Shown here one piece after another: positions 42,200-51,480 of a stretch of 64,000 nucleotides of DNA. Every line of letters begins with the position of its first letter. The first letter of the stretch is position 1. Origin of the DNA: Paenibacillus guangzhouensis (GTDB taxonomy: Bacteria; Bacillota; Bacilli; Paenibacillales; Paenibacillaceae). The DNA is taken from NCBI RefSeq assembly GCF_009363075.1, contig NZ_CP045293.1:6659501-6723500 (forward strand). Direction: 5' to 3'. A program made the translations under genes and the position numbers. Under the pieces are notes generated by a model, which saw only the letters and a list, made by a program, of their open reading frames with translations, was not told the origin of the DNA and made no database searches.

Positions 42200-42257
42200 A
42201 CAAGAAAAGACGCAAGGCACAAGCTGCAGGTTGTACATATAGGAGGTCGTTCAAGGC

Positions 42258-42563
42258 ATGGATGGTGTGGTAGGTTCTATCATTCCGATCATTTTGTTCG
42301 TATTGTTTTTTGTCATGATGTTTGGGATCGGGTTTATTTTAAATATGCTAATGAAAACAACATGGTTCCCCGCGTATTTGTTCGTGATTGTCATTGTACC
42401 TGCGGTGATCATTTCCTATTGGAAGAAGGATCTATCGTTCTTTGGCAATATTGAAGCGTATAGTCTTGTCGATTTGCTCACAGCATGTGCAGGACTGGTC
42501 GGTGCGATCATCAGCGGTACCACGATTCGTATGCTTCGTCGCAGCGGATTCAAGATGTTCTAA
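42258..42563 (+). CDS. YuiB-like small membrane protein
   Basis: A 101-residue membrane protein with three or four hydrophobic segments. FFVMMFGIGFILNMLMKTTWF (about 17-37, quoted in part) resembles YuiB of B. subtilis. The C-terminus is basic, RMLRRSGFKMF. AGGAGG is 11 bases before ATG. It is divergent from hemQ and has its own promoter and terminator. Its function is unknown. Confidence 0.7.
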   Translation: MDGVVGSIIPIILFVLFFVMMFGIGFILNMLMKTTWFPAYLFVIVIVPAVIISYWKKDLSFFGNIEAYSLVDLLTACAGLVGAIISGTTIRMLRRSGFKMF

Positions 42564-42569
42564 TGGAAG

Positions 42570-42603
42570 GGCAATACACATATTTATGTGTGTTGCCTTT
42601 TTT
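42570..42603 (+). terminator. intrinsic terminator
   Basis: GGCAATACACA pairs with TGTGTGTTGCC around TATTTA, followed by a T-run. Confidence 0.88.
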
Positions 42604-42720
42604 ACGTCCATGGAATTGGGGAAGATTGACAACGATGAAAGTCCAACGGTATACTTTATTTAGATATTTGTCTAACAATTAAATTCTATATTATTTGTTT
42701 GGAGAGGAGTTCGGAATCAT

Positions 42721-44382
42721 ATGAAAAAAATGATCAGTGTGTTAACGATCGCAGGCTTGCTCTCAAGCGGTGCACAAGCTGTATTCGCAGAAGGGGCAAG
42801 CACGTCATCACCGGGGGGAGCGACAGCGGGGAATGGCATTGAACTTCGGCAAGCGGCCGAGTGGGTTGGTGCTTCTGTGAAATGGGACGCAGCGAAGCGG
42901 GCAGCCGTCGTGAAGTACGGAACGATCGAATGGGTGATTCAAGCAGGGCAGAGTCAATCGCTATTGAATGGTCAATCTTATGCACTGCAATCCGCAGCCA
43001 TGACGAATGCAGCGCATCATCTGCAAGTCTCGATCGATGACGTGAATAAGGTATTGCAAGTCCAACTGTCAGTAGGCGAACAGGGGGAGATCGTGATCGA
43101 TCAAGCGGATTTGAAGAGCCGAGCGACGCATCTATTGAAGCAGATCATCACGGGGCAATTCGATGATGTGCATGCATCGATGAGTGAAGGGCTGCAGGCG
43201 GCACTTCCTGTACCTGCACTGCAGATGCTGCAGCAGCAGCTTCTTGCGATGTACGGCAAACTAGTTAACGTTCAACAGGTCACGTTGACGACAAACGCCG
43301 TGCACCAAAACGTGCGCGTGACGTATGAAGGTCCGCAGGGCGCACCGGTAGCCGTTGATGTGCGATTTGATCTGAAGGGCAAGTTAGATGATTTCTTCTT
43401 CCCACCGTCGCTTGTTAATAATTATCAAGCGCCTTCTTATGATCACCCAGACCGTTACAAGGTTGAGGAAGTGAAGATCGGGGAAGGCAACACAGCGCTG
43501 CCAGGTACCTTAACCATACCGCAAGGGAATGGACCTTTTCCGGTTGTGGTTCTTGTTCACGGCTCCGGGATGAATGACCGGGACGAATCCATTGGCGGCA
43601 GTAAGTTCTTCCGTGATGTAGCGGTAGGTCTCGCGAATGAAGGTGTGGCGGTACTCCGCTATGACAAACGGACCTACGAGCATCTGTTCAAATCGCAATC
43701 GCCGTCGTTTACGGTGAAGGAAGAGACCAATGATGATGCCATTGCGGCGGTACAATTGCTGTCGCAGGATAAGCGATTCGATCCGAAGCAGATCTATGTG
43801 CTCGGGCATAGTCAAGGCGCGATGCTCGTACCGCGCATCATTGCGCAGGATACAAAGCAACAGATCGCTGGGGCAATGGTCTTCGCGGGACCTTCCAAGC
43901 CACTTGAAGATATATTGCTCTGGCAGTACCAGCAAGCGTTGGAACGTGCGAAGAAGGGCGGAGCTCCGAAAGAAGTGTTAGCGCAGGTTGAGGCGCAGCT
44001 CCATGTATGGGAGCAGAGCATGGCGCTGCTGAAGGATCCGAAATACTCCGTGACGAATTTGCCGAAGGCGTTCCCGGCTGGCCAAGCGGCATGGTGGTTC
44101 GATCTTCGGAACTATCGCGGCCAAGAGGTTGCGAAGTCGCAGAACGTGCCGTTGTTCATTGCCCAAGGGGATAATGACATACAGGTAGAGCCATCGAACC
44201 TAGACGGTTGGAAGTCCAGTCTTACTTCACGAACAAACGTGACGTATAAGCTGTATCCGAAGCTTAACCATGTGTTCGTCTCTTACGACAAGCCTTCAAC
44301 AGGCCAAGAATATCTTCTTCCTGGGAATACGCCGCAAGAAGTAATCACCGATATTGCGAAATGGATGAAGGGTTCGAAATAA
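42721..44382 (+). CDS. secreted alpha/beta hydrolase with N-terminal accessory domains
   Basis: A 553-residue exported protein. The signal peptide (1-23) is followed by a copper-amine-oxidase-N-like stalk (about 35-115), a DUF3887-like region (about 125-220) and an alpha/beta hydrolase domain. The oxyanion region is VLVHGSGMNDRDE near residue 275, the nucleophile Ser is in GHSQGA near residue 363, and the catalytic Asp and His lie near QGDNDIQV and LNHVF. It may be an esterase or peptidase. A secreted protein gene follows by 2 bases. Confidence 0.85.
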   Translation: MKKMISVLTIAGLLSSGAQAVFAEGASTSSPGGATAGNGIELRQAAEWVGASVKWDAAKRAAVVKYGTIEWVIQAGQSQSLLNGQSYALQSAAMTNAAHHLQVSIDDVNKVLQVQLSVGEQGEIVIDQADLKSRATHLLKQIITGQFDDVHASMSEGLQAALPVPALQMLQQQLLAMYGKLVNVQQVTLTTNAVHQNVRVTYEGPQGAPVAVDVRFDLKGKLDDFFFPPSLVNNYQAPSYDHPDRYKVEEVKIGEGNTALPGTLTIPQGNGPFPVVVLVHGSGMNDRDESIGGSKFFRDVAVGLANEGVAVLRYDKRTYEHLFKSQSPSFTVKEETNDDAIAAVQLLSQDKRFDPKQIYVLGHSQGAMLVPRIIAQDTKQQIAGAMVFAGPSKPLEDILLWQYQQALERAKKGGAPKEVLAQVEAQLHVWEQSMALLKDPKYSVTNLPKAFPAGQAAWWFDLRNYRGQEVAKSQNVPLFIAQGDNDIQVEPSNLDGWKSSLTSRTNVTYKLYPKLNHVFVSYDKPSTGQEYLLPGNTPQEVITDIAKWMKGSK

Positions 44383-44384
44383 GA

Positions 44385-45209
44385 ATGAAGAAGCTCATTG
44401 TAGTGATGATGGCGCTCATGCTGGGTATAGTAGGCTCGCCTCCAGCCTCTGCGGCAGGTGTGAAAGTTACGGATCGGCTGTCCGAAGCTAAACTCACCTT
44501 TGCTTATGCAGACTCGACAGGCACGCGATTACTTGGGTTCGATCAAGCGCATCCGAAGCAATACACACAGGCGATTGCTGCCCCTGGAAGAAGTCATCCC
44601 ATTCAATATGGGAAGCACCAGAAGCTCTCTGAGAAGAGTAACGGGCGCAATAATATGTACAATTTCGATAACGATGAAGGTGAGATTTACAAGGTATTGA
44701 AAGGCAAAGTATCGCAAGACGAGGCCGTTGTGCTGGCGACGAAGGATGCTTTTCAAGGCCATACGTTTCTCGCTTATCGTTCGGTGAAGATCAAAGGCTT
44801 GGATAAGAAGACGGTGCAAGCGATCGAGAAGACGAAGAAGCGGAAGGTGCTGAAGCATTGGCAAATCGGCGAAGTGCCTTCGGAAGTGCAAGTGGGCATC
44901 ATACAATTCGAGAACGTGAAGGGGAAGAAGCCGCTTGCGAGCTTCGTGCTCGTGACGAAGAATGGCGTGGTCTTCCAGGATTTCGAAGGGAACGATGATC
45001 CTGATCAATATTCGGTATGGCGCGTCGATGACGGCGGAGAAATGGACCCCTCCTTATTCCGAATCATGTTCTTAACTCGCTCTGCCTCGGGTTATGCCGT
45101 CGGATACGAGTGGTATGGTTCCGAGAGCAATGGATTATATGTATTGCAGCAGAAAGGGAAGAACCTGCTCGAGGTCGAGCATTCGTCTCGTTATATCGCC
45201 CCTCTGTGA
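44385..45209 (+). CDS. secreted hypothetical protein
   Basis: A 274-residue exported protein. The signal peptide (1-24) ends near ASAAG. The mature part is rich in Lys, Asp and Gly with beta-type alternation and no clear catalytic motif. I recognise no family. ATG 44385 is two bases after the hydrolase stop codon, so the two are almost certainly cotranscribed and may act together outside the membrane. Confidence 0.75.
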   Translation: MKKLIVVMMALMLGIVGSPPASAAGVKVTDRLSEAKLTFAYADSTGTRLLGFDQAHPKQYTQAIAAPGRSHPIQYGKHQKLSEKSNGRNNMYNFDNDEGEIYKVLKGKVSQDEAVVLATKDAFQGHTFLAYRSVKIKGLDKKTVQAIEKTKKRKVLKHWQIGEVPSEVQVGIIQFENVKGKKPLASFVLVTKNGVVFQDFEGNDDPDQYSVWRVDDGGEMDPSLFRIMFLTRSASGYAVGYEWYGSESNGLYVLQQKGKNLLEVEHSSRYIAPL

Positions 45210-45231
45210 AGCGATAGCGTTGATCAAGCGA

Positions 45232-45266
45232 GAGGTCCGTAGTTCCTAGGAACAGCGGGCCTTTCG
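45232..45266 (+). terminator. possible intrinsic terminator
   Basis: GGTCCGTAGTTCC pairs with GGAACAGCGGGCC (one mismatch, two G-T), but only TTTC follows, so termination may be weak. Confidence 0.45.
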
Positions 45267-45361
45267 CCATGTGATGGAAAAATGAGACGGTTTCCCGTCA
45301 GCATACGTAGTATGGTATAGTTGTAATAGATATCTATCGGACATGTGGGGGAGGTGAGACA

Positions 45362-45739
45362 ATGGAAATATCGGTAGATTATGGCATGCTGCTATGGTCG
45401 ATGATCGCGGTCGCCGCGGTATTGGTTGGTTACTTCTACCTGCAGTCGCCGGTCGGTGTTCCGATTCGCACGGCAGTGATCGCGTCGCTGCAACCGCATA
45501 GGGACGACGAACCGTCATATGCGCAGAGCATGGTGCTGCGATTAGGATGCATACGCCGCAAAATACCAAGCCGCAAGCCAAGAAAGAAGCCAACCGATGA
45601 TGAAGCGCAATCCGCTGTAGGTGTACAACGTAGAACCGAACGAACACCTATAGGAGGAATCATCAATGATCTCATGGCTATCGCCTATCGTATCCGTATT
45701 CAACACATTGCTCACCGAACTCTTTCAACTTACGCATGA
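45362..45739 (+). CDS. hypothetical single-pass membrane protein overlapping yidC
   Basis: A 125-codon ORF starting at ATG 45362, with GGGGAGGTGAG upstream. One hydrophobic helix (about 8-27) is followed by a very basic tail containing RRKIPSRKPRKKP. The last 74 bases overlap the yidC ORF in another frame, unusual for this tightly packed but non-overlapping region. A frameshift that hides an earlier stop is possible. I recognise no family. Confidence 0.45.
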   Translation: MEISVDYGMLLWSMIAVAAVLVGYFYLQSPVGVPIRTAVIASLQPHRDDEPSYAQSMVLRLGCIRRKIPSRKPRKKPTDDEAQSAVGVQRRTERTPIGGIINDLMAIAYRIRIQHIAHRTLSTYA

Positions 45740-46355
45740 TTGGGGCCTTGCGATTATCGTATTGACCTTGATCGTGAGATTCCTGCTAACGGGATTGAAT
45801 CTGATGAATTATCGGCAAATGGTACGCCAGAAGGCCGTGCAGCCTATTCTTCAGCAAGTCCGTGAGAAATATAAAGACAAGCAGGAGCGTATGATCGAAG
45901 AGACGCTTCGTATTAATAAAGAACATGGCATTAAGCCGTTCAATATGTTATTGATTAGCTTCGCGCAAATTCCGATCTTTATGAGCCTGTTCGGCTTGTT
46001 CCGGACGCATGGCGGCGAGATGAGCTCGACGATTGTATCTTGGGTGGATACGTTGTCCCAAGCCGACCCGCTGCATGTACTGCCGATCCTGAGCACATTG
46101 CTGACACTGGTCGCTGCACTGATCCCTATTACGATGGAGCTCACGATTCTGCAGGCGGCCAAGAAGCAAGCGGGCCTGTCCATCGTGATGAATTTGTTCT
46201 ATCTCTTCGTGCTATGGCGGTCTCCGATCGCAATCGGTTTATATTATACGTCGAGCGCCGTATTCGCCTTGATGGAGAAGCTCGTGTATCGTACGAGATG
46301 GGGGCAGAAGCTGCTCTACCGTGGTATGCAAATCCCTGTGGAGACAGCGGCCTAG
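45666..46355 (+). CDS. yidC: YidC/Oxa1 family membrane protein insertase
   Basis: A 229-residue insertase core with five hydrophobic segments. The hydrophilic-groove Arg lies in IIVLTLIVRFLLTG near residue 38, followed by the cytoplasmic helical hairpin QPILQQVREKYKDKQERM. It inserts membrane proteins with or without SecYEG. There is no lipoprotein signal peptide, unlike SpoIIIJ or YqjG, so it is a short paralogue. AGGAGGA precedes ATG by 7 bases. Confidence 0.88.
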   Translation: MISWLSPIVSVFNTLLTELFQLTHDWGLAIIVLTLIVRFLLTGLNLMNYRQMVRQKAVQPILQQVREKYKDKQERMIEETLRINKEHGIKPFNMLLISFAQIPIFMSLFGLFRTHGGEMSSTIVSWVDTLSQADPLHVLPILSTLLTLVAALIPITMELTILQAAKKQAGLSIVMNLFYLFVLWRSPIAIGLYYTSSAVFALMEKLVYRTRWGQKLLYRGMQIPVETAA

Positions 46356-46372
46356 CGCCTCGCATATGAATA

Positions 46373-46424
46373 AAATCCCCCATTCCTTGGCGATCGGCCA
46401 TCGAATGGGGGATTTGTTTTTAGG
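46373..46424. terminator. terminator between yidC and tagO
   Basis: AATCCCCCATTC pairs perfectly with GAATGGGGGATT; the loop is about 18 bases and TGTTTTT follows. The minus-strand tagO gene ends at the same place. Confidence 0.8.
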
Positions 46425-47391
46425 TCTGTATTAACAATAAGATAATTGAAGATAATCCGAAGCATGTACCAATGAGACATAGGAACATGACCACTTGCTT
46501 GTGACTTAGACCGGAACGAAGCAGTCGGTAATGCGCTTGGCTGGCGTCGGCCTGATATATCGGCTTGCCTTGAATCATACGCTTCAATACGACGAAGATA
46601 TTATCGAAGATCGGTACGCCGAGCGCAAGAATCGGAATGAAGAGCGATAAGATTGTCGCCTGCTTGAACGCGCCATCTAACGCGATTACGCCTAGGATGA
46701 ACCCGATGAAGGTTGCGCCAGCGTCGCCCATGAATATTTTCGCCGGCGGCTTGTTGTATCGTAGATAGGCCACCGTCACACCAATCAAGATGATCGCCAT
46801 CATCGCGGAGTTGGTCTGACCTTTCGTGAGCGCTACGATAAATAGAGTTACCGCGGAGATCGTTGCTAAGCCGCCTGCAAGACCATCCATCCCGTCGGAG
46901 AAGTTAATCACCGTCGTAACGCCGAAGATCCATAGAATCGTTAGTATAAATTGCAGCCACACAGGCAGCAGCACATATTCATTACTTAAGGGGTTATAGA
47001 ACCCTGTAAAAGCGTTGCCCGAAAAAAAGACGAGCGCGGCTGCAGAGAGCTGAATAACCATTTTGGGTAATGCCGGGAAATCTTTCCCTTTCGTCTTATA
47101 CCAATCATCAATGGTCCCGATCGTAAGTAAGAGAACACCGCCGATGAAGAGCGCCCCTGTCTCCCAATTGAATTCTCGAGTGACGAGCAAGTATGTAACG
47201 AAAAATCCGATGAAAATCGCGTAACTGGCTGTCAGTGGAATGGGCTCACGATGGATCTTGCGCTCCGTGTCTTTCCGAGGCTTGTCCACAAAGTCGATGC
47301 GGAATGCCATTTTGCCAAGTGGCGGAATGAGTACATACACAATAAGAAACGAAATGATAAATGAGAGCGCGTATAACAAAACGATCACCAT
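46420..47391 (-). CDS. tagO: UDP-GlcNAc:undecaprenyl-phosphate GlcNAc-1-phosphate transferase
   Basis: A 323-residue polytopic enzyme of the MraY/WecA/TagO family that starts wall teichoic acid or related polymer synthesis on undecaprenyl phosphate. About ten or eleven helices are visible. The active-site motifs are DDWYKTKGK (about 94-102), NFSDGMDGLAGG (about 163-174) and FMGDAGATFIGF. The third cytoplasmic loop has DASQAHYRLLRSG with a reduced His motif. The ribosome site is weak. Confidence 0.9.
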   Translation of the reverse strand: MVIVLLYALSFIISFLIVYVLIPPLGKMAFRIDFVDKPRKDTERKIHREPIPLTASYAIFIGFFVTYLLVTREFNWETGALFIGGVLLLTIGTIDDWYKTKGKDFPALPKMVIQLSAAALVFFSGNAFTGFYNPLSNEYVLLPVWLQFILTILWIFGVTTVINFSDGMDGLAGGLATISAVTLFIVALTKGQTNSAMMAIILIGVTVAYLRYNKPPAKIFMGDAGATFIGFILGVIALDGAFKQATILSLFIPILALGVPIFDNIFVVLKRMIQGKPIYQADASQAHYRLLRSGLSHKQVVMFLCLIGTCFGLSSIILLLIQT

Positions 47392-47576
47392 CCATTAGTT
47401 TGTTGTCCAATACGTATTATACGCAATATGGATATCTCTGTCGAATTTCGGATAGAGGAAACTGTCGAGAAATTGATAATCTTCATGGTAGAGTTCACCA
47501 GGAACAGACTTGGCTCTTATTTTATGATAGAATAAAAGGATGCATGAAGAACGGATTTTTTGGACAAATGGGGTGT

Positions 47577-49121
47577 ATGAGAAGGGTGCGTATTTCAAAT
47601 CTATTGCAGTTTACCGAACATCATCGGTATTGTACGTTCAGGGACTTCTCGCTTAGCGGGATGGATTCGAAAATGCTCTCTTATATTTATCAGCCGATGG
47701 TTGGCGGGCTTGCCATTAGCTTCTATCATTTTCTCTATCAACATATTTCGAGTGATCGTGTCGGATATTCGCGTATTGAGCAGCAGCGCCGGCTTTTCCT
47801 TACCTTAGGCATCGACCCGAGTGAGAAGGGGCGTAAGCAGCTGATCGAGATTGCATCGAAGCTGGAAGCGGTAGGGTTACTGCATTCGTCGCGGATCTAC
47901 ATACCCGAACAGGATGATAGTATCTATGAATATGAGCTGTATGCGCCGTTGTCGCCGAATGAATTTTTCAAGACCCAGCACCTCACGCTGCTATTACGGG
48001 ATAAGGTTGGGAAGTTCACGGTCCTATCGCTGCGCGAAGAATTCTGTACAGAAGAGCCCGCTGAGATCATTCACAAGGCGGTTCACAAAGAGGATCTGTC
48101 GATCCCCTTCTACGAGCTGTTCCAATTGAACACGCATGTCATTGATTATGAGCTGGAGCAGGCCCTATCCGAAGTGGCGCCATCAAGGCATCCAGGGTAT
48201 CAAGCAGCGAGCGCAGAAGAGATGCTGAACTATGCGGATATTATTTCTCGGTTCCCGCGTATCTCGAAGAATCGCGCATTCGTCGAGCGGCTTCGATACG
48301 AGCATGAGCAAATGGGCATGATTAATTACATCGTTCGCAAATATCAGTTAAGTCTGCAAGATATCTGCGGACTTCTCGATGAAGAAGGCGTATTTTCGGA
48401 TCAAGGCGAAATTCTGCTCGATGAGCTACAGCATCGTGCAAACTTGCAGTTCCGACAAGGAAAGAAACGAAGCGAGACGAGTGATCGCTATGCGAAGAAG
48501 GTCATCGCGCTTCGTGATTCAGTAGATAACGATCATGAGGACCAGGCACGCGAGGAATACCCTGTGGAGATGGAATTCTATCTGGACGTGCCGCCGCAAT
48601 TCCAAGGCAAATGCGATATCCATCAATATAATATGATGCTGCGCAATGAACCTTATACGATGATGCTGAAGAAGTTTTTCCCAGGCTCCGTGCCAGATAA
48701 TATGATGGACATGTTCGAGAAAATCGATTTGAACTATAAATTGCCGGAAGAGGTCATCAATGTCTTAATCCACTATCTGATGTCGCTGCTCGTATCGGGC
48801 ACGGATCAACGCCTGAATCGGAATTTCGTGGATTCCATTGCATCGACGATGCTCATGAAGCAGATTACCAGCTATGAACAAGCGGTTCAGCATATCCGTG
48901 ACCAGAGTCAATTCAAGCAGCGGCTCGAACAAGAGCGTGTGAGCAAGGCCGGCGCATCGGGTTCGCGTGGACGCAGCGGATCAGGGTACACAAGAGGTGG
49001 TACTGCTAAGCAGAAGCCAAGCATACCGATTATTCAAGATGTGCCGCAAGGCATGGCCGTCACGCCGGAAGAATTAGAAGAGATGCGCAAAGTCGCGCGG
49101 AAACTGGATGGCAAATCCTAA
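47577..49121 (+). CDS. dnaB: replication initiation protein DnaB (helicase co-loader)
   Basis: A 514-residue Firmicutes DnaB-type initiation and membrane-attachment protein, not the helicase. It acts with DnaI to load the helicase DnaC at oriC and at restarts. The N-terminal winged-helix region begins KMLSYIYQPMVGG, and a long C-terminal domain ends in a Gly/Ser/Arg-rich linker. I chose ATG 47577 because it places that motif as in B. subtilis; 47544 and 47568 are alternatives. Confidence 0.85.
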   Translation: MRRVRISNLLQFTEHHRYCTFRDFSLSGMDSKMLSYIYQPMVGGLAISFYHFLYQHISSDRVGYSRIEQQRRLFLTLGIDPSEKGRKQLIEIASKLEAVGLLHSSRIYIPEQDDSIYEYELYAPLSPNEFFKTQHLTLLLRDKVGKFTVLSLREEFCTEEPAEIIHKAVHKEDLSIPFYELFQLNTHVIDYELEQALSEVAPSRHPGYQAASAEEMLNYADIISRFPRISKNRAFVERLRYEHEQMGMINYIVRKYQLSLQDICGLLDEEGVFSDQGEILLDELQHRANLQFRQGKKRSETSDRYAKKVIALRDSVDNDHEDQAREEYPVEMEFYLDVPPQFQGKCDIHQYNMMLRNEPYTMMLKKFFPGSVPDNMMDMFEKIDLNYKLPEEVINVLIHYLMSLLVSGTDQRLNRNFVDSIASTMLMKQITSYEQAVQHIRDQSQFKQRLEQERVSKAGASGSRGRSGSGYTRGGTAKQKPSIPIIQDVPQGMAVTPEELEEMRKVARKLDGKS

Positions 49122-49144
49122 GACGAGAGGAGATGTAAAGTGTC

Positions 49145-50104
49145 ATGGAATCACTCGGAGATCTACTAAAACGAATTCCAAGTCAAGATATGTGGCAGAG
49201 GGTGGAACAGAAGAAGGCTGAGCTGATCGCGAATCCGCTCATTGTGAAGCTGCGCGCCAAATACCCGGAGATGACGGATCAGGTCATTCAGCAGAACATG
49301 AATCGTTTGTACCAATATGTGACCGAGTACAACAATTGCTCGAACTGCCCAGGGCTCGATCAATGTCCGAATGATATGCAAGGGCACTATTCCAAAATCT
49401 CCTGCGATACCGTCAACGGATTGACCCAAGTCTATGATAGCAAAGTATCTTGCAAGAAATTCCTTGGACAACAGCGGCAAGATCAAATTCGAGATCGGAT
49501 TCGTAGCTTCTACGTGGATGACCGAGCGTTGAAAGAAGGCTATTCAGCAGATGAAATCCTCGTCAAGGACTTGGAGCGGGCTTCCGCTGCGAACCAAGTG
49601 TTGACTTATATTTTGCGGACGAAGGAAGAGGGGCTTCAGACGAATGGTCTGTACTTGGTCGGTAAATTCGGAACAGGGAAGACTTTCTTGATGTGTTACT
49701 TGCTGTACGAGCTTGCGAAGGAAGGATTCACCGGTGCGATCGTCTATATGCCCGAATTCGTCGAGGATTTGAAATCGATGATGCTGGACGGGGCCAAATT
49801 GAAGGAGACGATGGAGGCCTTGAAGGAGACGGATATTCTGATCTTCGATGATGTAGGTGCGGAGAACATGAATCCTTGGGCGCGTGACCATGTGCTTGGC
49901 TCGATTCTGAACTATCGCATGAACCGCAAGCCGACATTCTATACCTCAAATTATGAGCTCGACGCACTCGAGAAGCACTTCAGCTTCACGAGCAAAGATG
50001 GCGAAGAAGCTTATAAAGGACAACGGCTTATGGACCGCATACGTCCGTTCGTCGATGTCATCGTGGTCAATGGCGAGAACAAACGGGGACGCCAGAAGAA
50101 CTAA
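49145..50104 (+). CDS. dnaI: primosomal helicase loader DnaI
   Basis: A 319-residue AAA+ helicase loader. The N-terminal zinc-binding domain has CSNCPGLDQC (about 65-74) plus a following His and Cys. The AAA+ domain has Walker A GKFGTGKT near residue 178, Walker B ILIFDDVGAE near residue 238 and sensor TSNYELD. GAGAGGAG lies upstream of ATG. The 23-base gap after dnaB shows an operon encoding both loaders. Confidence 0.95.
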   Translation: MESLGDLLKRIPSQDMWQRVEQKKAELIANPLIVKLRAKYPEMTDQVIQQNMNRLYQYVTEYNNCSNCPGLDQCPNDMQGHYSKISCDTVNGLTQVYDSKVSCKKFLGQQRQDQIRDRIRSFYVDDRALKEGYSADEILVKDLERASAANQVLTYILRTKEEGLQTNGLYLVGKFGTGKTFLMCYLLYELAKEGFTGAIVYMPEFVEDLKSMMLDGAKLKETMEALKETDILIFDDVGAENMNPWARDHVLGSILNYRMNRKPTFYTSNYELDALEKHFSFTSKDGEEAYKGQRLMDRIRPFVDVIVVNGENKRGRQKN

Positions 50105-50115
50105 TCGATAGATGG

Positions 50116-50157
50116 CAAGCCAGCCGGATTCCTACTCGGAATCTGCTGGCTTTTTTT
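50116..50157 (+). terminator. terminator of dnaB-dnaI
   Basis: AGCCAGCCGGATTCC pairs with GGAATCTGCTGGCT (small mismatch) around TACTC, followed by seven T. Confidence 0.88.
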
Positions 50158-50181
50158 GTTATTTCCATTTAAAAATAAAGA

Positions 50182-50210
50182 TTGACATTTATCTGGGCAG
50201 TTGGTATATT
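50182..50210 (+). promoter_or_regulatory. promoter of the sulfate-import operon
   Basis: TTGACA (50182-50187), a 17-base spacer and TATATT (50205-50210), close to consensus. GGAATTA at 50235-50241 resembles the end of CymR-type boxes, but I cannot confirm an operator. Confidence 0.75.
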
Positions 50211-50245
50211 ACGATTAAACCGAGTAATTAAATAGGAATTATAAG

Positions 50246-50351
50246 TTTTCGACCGGACAGCCGGAGGAGACGAAGCGATTCGAAAAGGGATTGTAGCACC
50301 TTACAACCTTTATTTGCTCATCGCATTCGTTTCTTCCCGCTGTCCTTTTTT
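50246..50351 (+). promoter_or_regulatory. leader attenuator of the sulfate-import operon
   Basis: The segment 50255-50279 pairs with 50320-50345 over about 24 bp (one mismatch, one bulge, two G-T) and is followed by six T: a strong terminator 35 bases before the binding-protein gene. TTTTCGA (50246-50252) can pair with TCGAAAA (50280-50286), enclosing the 5' terminator arm, a possible antiterminator. It matches no T-box or S-box. Confidence 0.6.
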
Positions 50352-50386
50352 ATTTTGCAATCTGCATATTGAGAGGGGAAAACCGT

Positions 50387-51478
50387 ATGAAGAAGAGAGT
50401 AACCACCATCGTCGTCTTATTATTGTTAGCCGTGACTGCGGCTGCGTGCGGATCCAAAACGGCCGAAGCACCGAAGACGGAACCAGCCAAAGAAACAACA
50501 AGCCAGACAACGACAGAAGCGAAAAAGGAGCCGAGCAAAGAACCGGTCGAGCTGCTCAATGTCTCTTATGACCCGACACGTGAATTATATGCAGCTTATA
50601 ACAAAGTATTCAGTGACTATTGGCAGAAAAAAACGGGTCAGACCGTAACGATTAAGCAATCGCATGGCGGTTCAGGGAAGCAGAGTCTCTCGGTCGTGAA
50701 TGGGCTCAAGGCGGATGTGGTGACCCTCGCACTCGGTTATGATGTGGATGCGATTCAGAAGGCGGGCCTTATTCAAGAGGGGTGGCAGAAGAAATTCGAA
50801 GATAACAGTGCGCCATATACTTCAACGATTGTCTTCTTGGTGCGAAAAGGAAATCCCAAAGGTATTCATGATTGGAGCGATCTCGTTAAAGACGGCGTAG
50901 GCGTCATTACACCGAACCCGAAAACGTCCGGCGGCGCACGATGGAACTACCTTGCAGCATGGGGCTACGCGCTCGAACAGAACAGCGGCGATGAGAATAA
51001 AGCGAAAGAGTTCGTCTCGAAATTGTTCAAAAATGTACCGGTATTAGATTCAGGCGCACGGGGCTCGACGACGACTTTCGTGGAACGCGGCATCGGTGAT
51101 GTACTGTTAGCTTGGGAGAACGAAGCCTTACTCTCAACGAACGAACTCGGAAAAGATAAGTTCGAAATCGTCTATCCATCTTTAAGCATTTTGGCTGAAC
51201 CGCCAGTGGCTGTTGTCGATAAAGTCGTGGATGAGCGCGGCACGCGCGAAGTCGCGGAGGAATATCTGAAGTATCTCTACACCCCGGAAGCGCAAGACCT
51301 CGTTGCGAAGAATTTCTATCGTCCTATTCTGAAGGATGTAGCTGACAAGTATAAAGATCAATTCCCATCCCTCAAACTGCTTACGATCGATAAAGATTTC
51401 GGCGGCTGGACCGCGGCGCAAGAGAAGCATTTCGCTGATGGTGGATTGTTCGATCAAATTTATGCAGCGGGTAAATAA
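50387..51478 (+). CDS. sulfate ABC transporter substrate-binding lipoprotein
   Basis: A 363-residue periplasmic-binding-fold lipoprotein (Sbp/CysP type). The signal peptide ends in TAAAC with lipidated Cys21, then a Lys/Glu/Thr linker. Family landmarks are [40 protein letters not shown] and [16 protein letters not shown]. It binds sulfate or thiosulfate outside the membrane. I chose ATG 50387, with AGAGGGG 7 bases upstream. Confidence 0.93.
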   Translation: MKKRVTTIVVLLLLAVTAAACGSKTAEAPKTEPAKETTSQTTTEAKKEPSKEPVELLNVSYDPTRELYAAYNKVFSDYWQKKTGQTVTIKQSHGGSGKQSLSVVNGLKADVVTLALGYDVDAIQKAGLIQEGWQKKFEDNSAPYTSTIVFLVRKGNPKGIHDWSDLVKDGVGVITPNPKTSGGARWNYLAAWGYALEQNSGDENKAKEFVSKLFKNVPVLDSGARGSTTTFVERGIGDVLLAWENEALLSTNELGKDKFEIVYPSLSILAEPPVAVVDKVVDERGTREVAEEYLKYLYTPEAQDLVAKNFYRPILKDVADKYKDQFPSLKLLTIDKDFGGWTAAQEKHFADGGLFDQIYAAGK

Positions 51479-51480
51479 CG

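Noticed and set aside
44529-45008. 159-codon minus-strand ORF opposite the secreted protein gene
   Set aside because: It lies antisense within a gene that has a signal peptide and operon spacing, shows Leu/Arg/His-rich shadow composition, and has no ribosome site.
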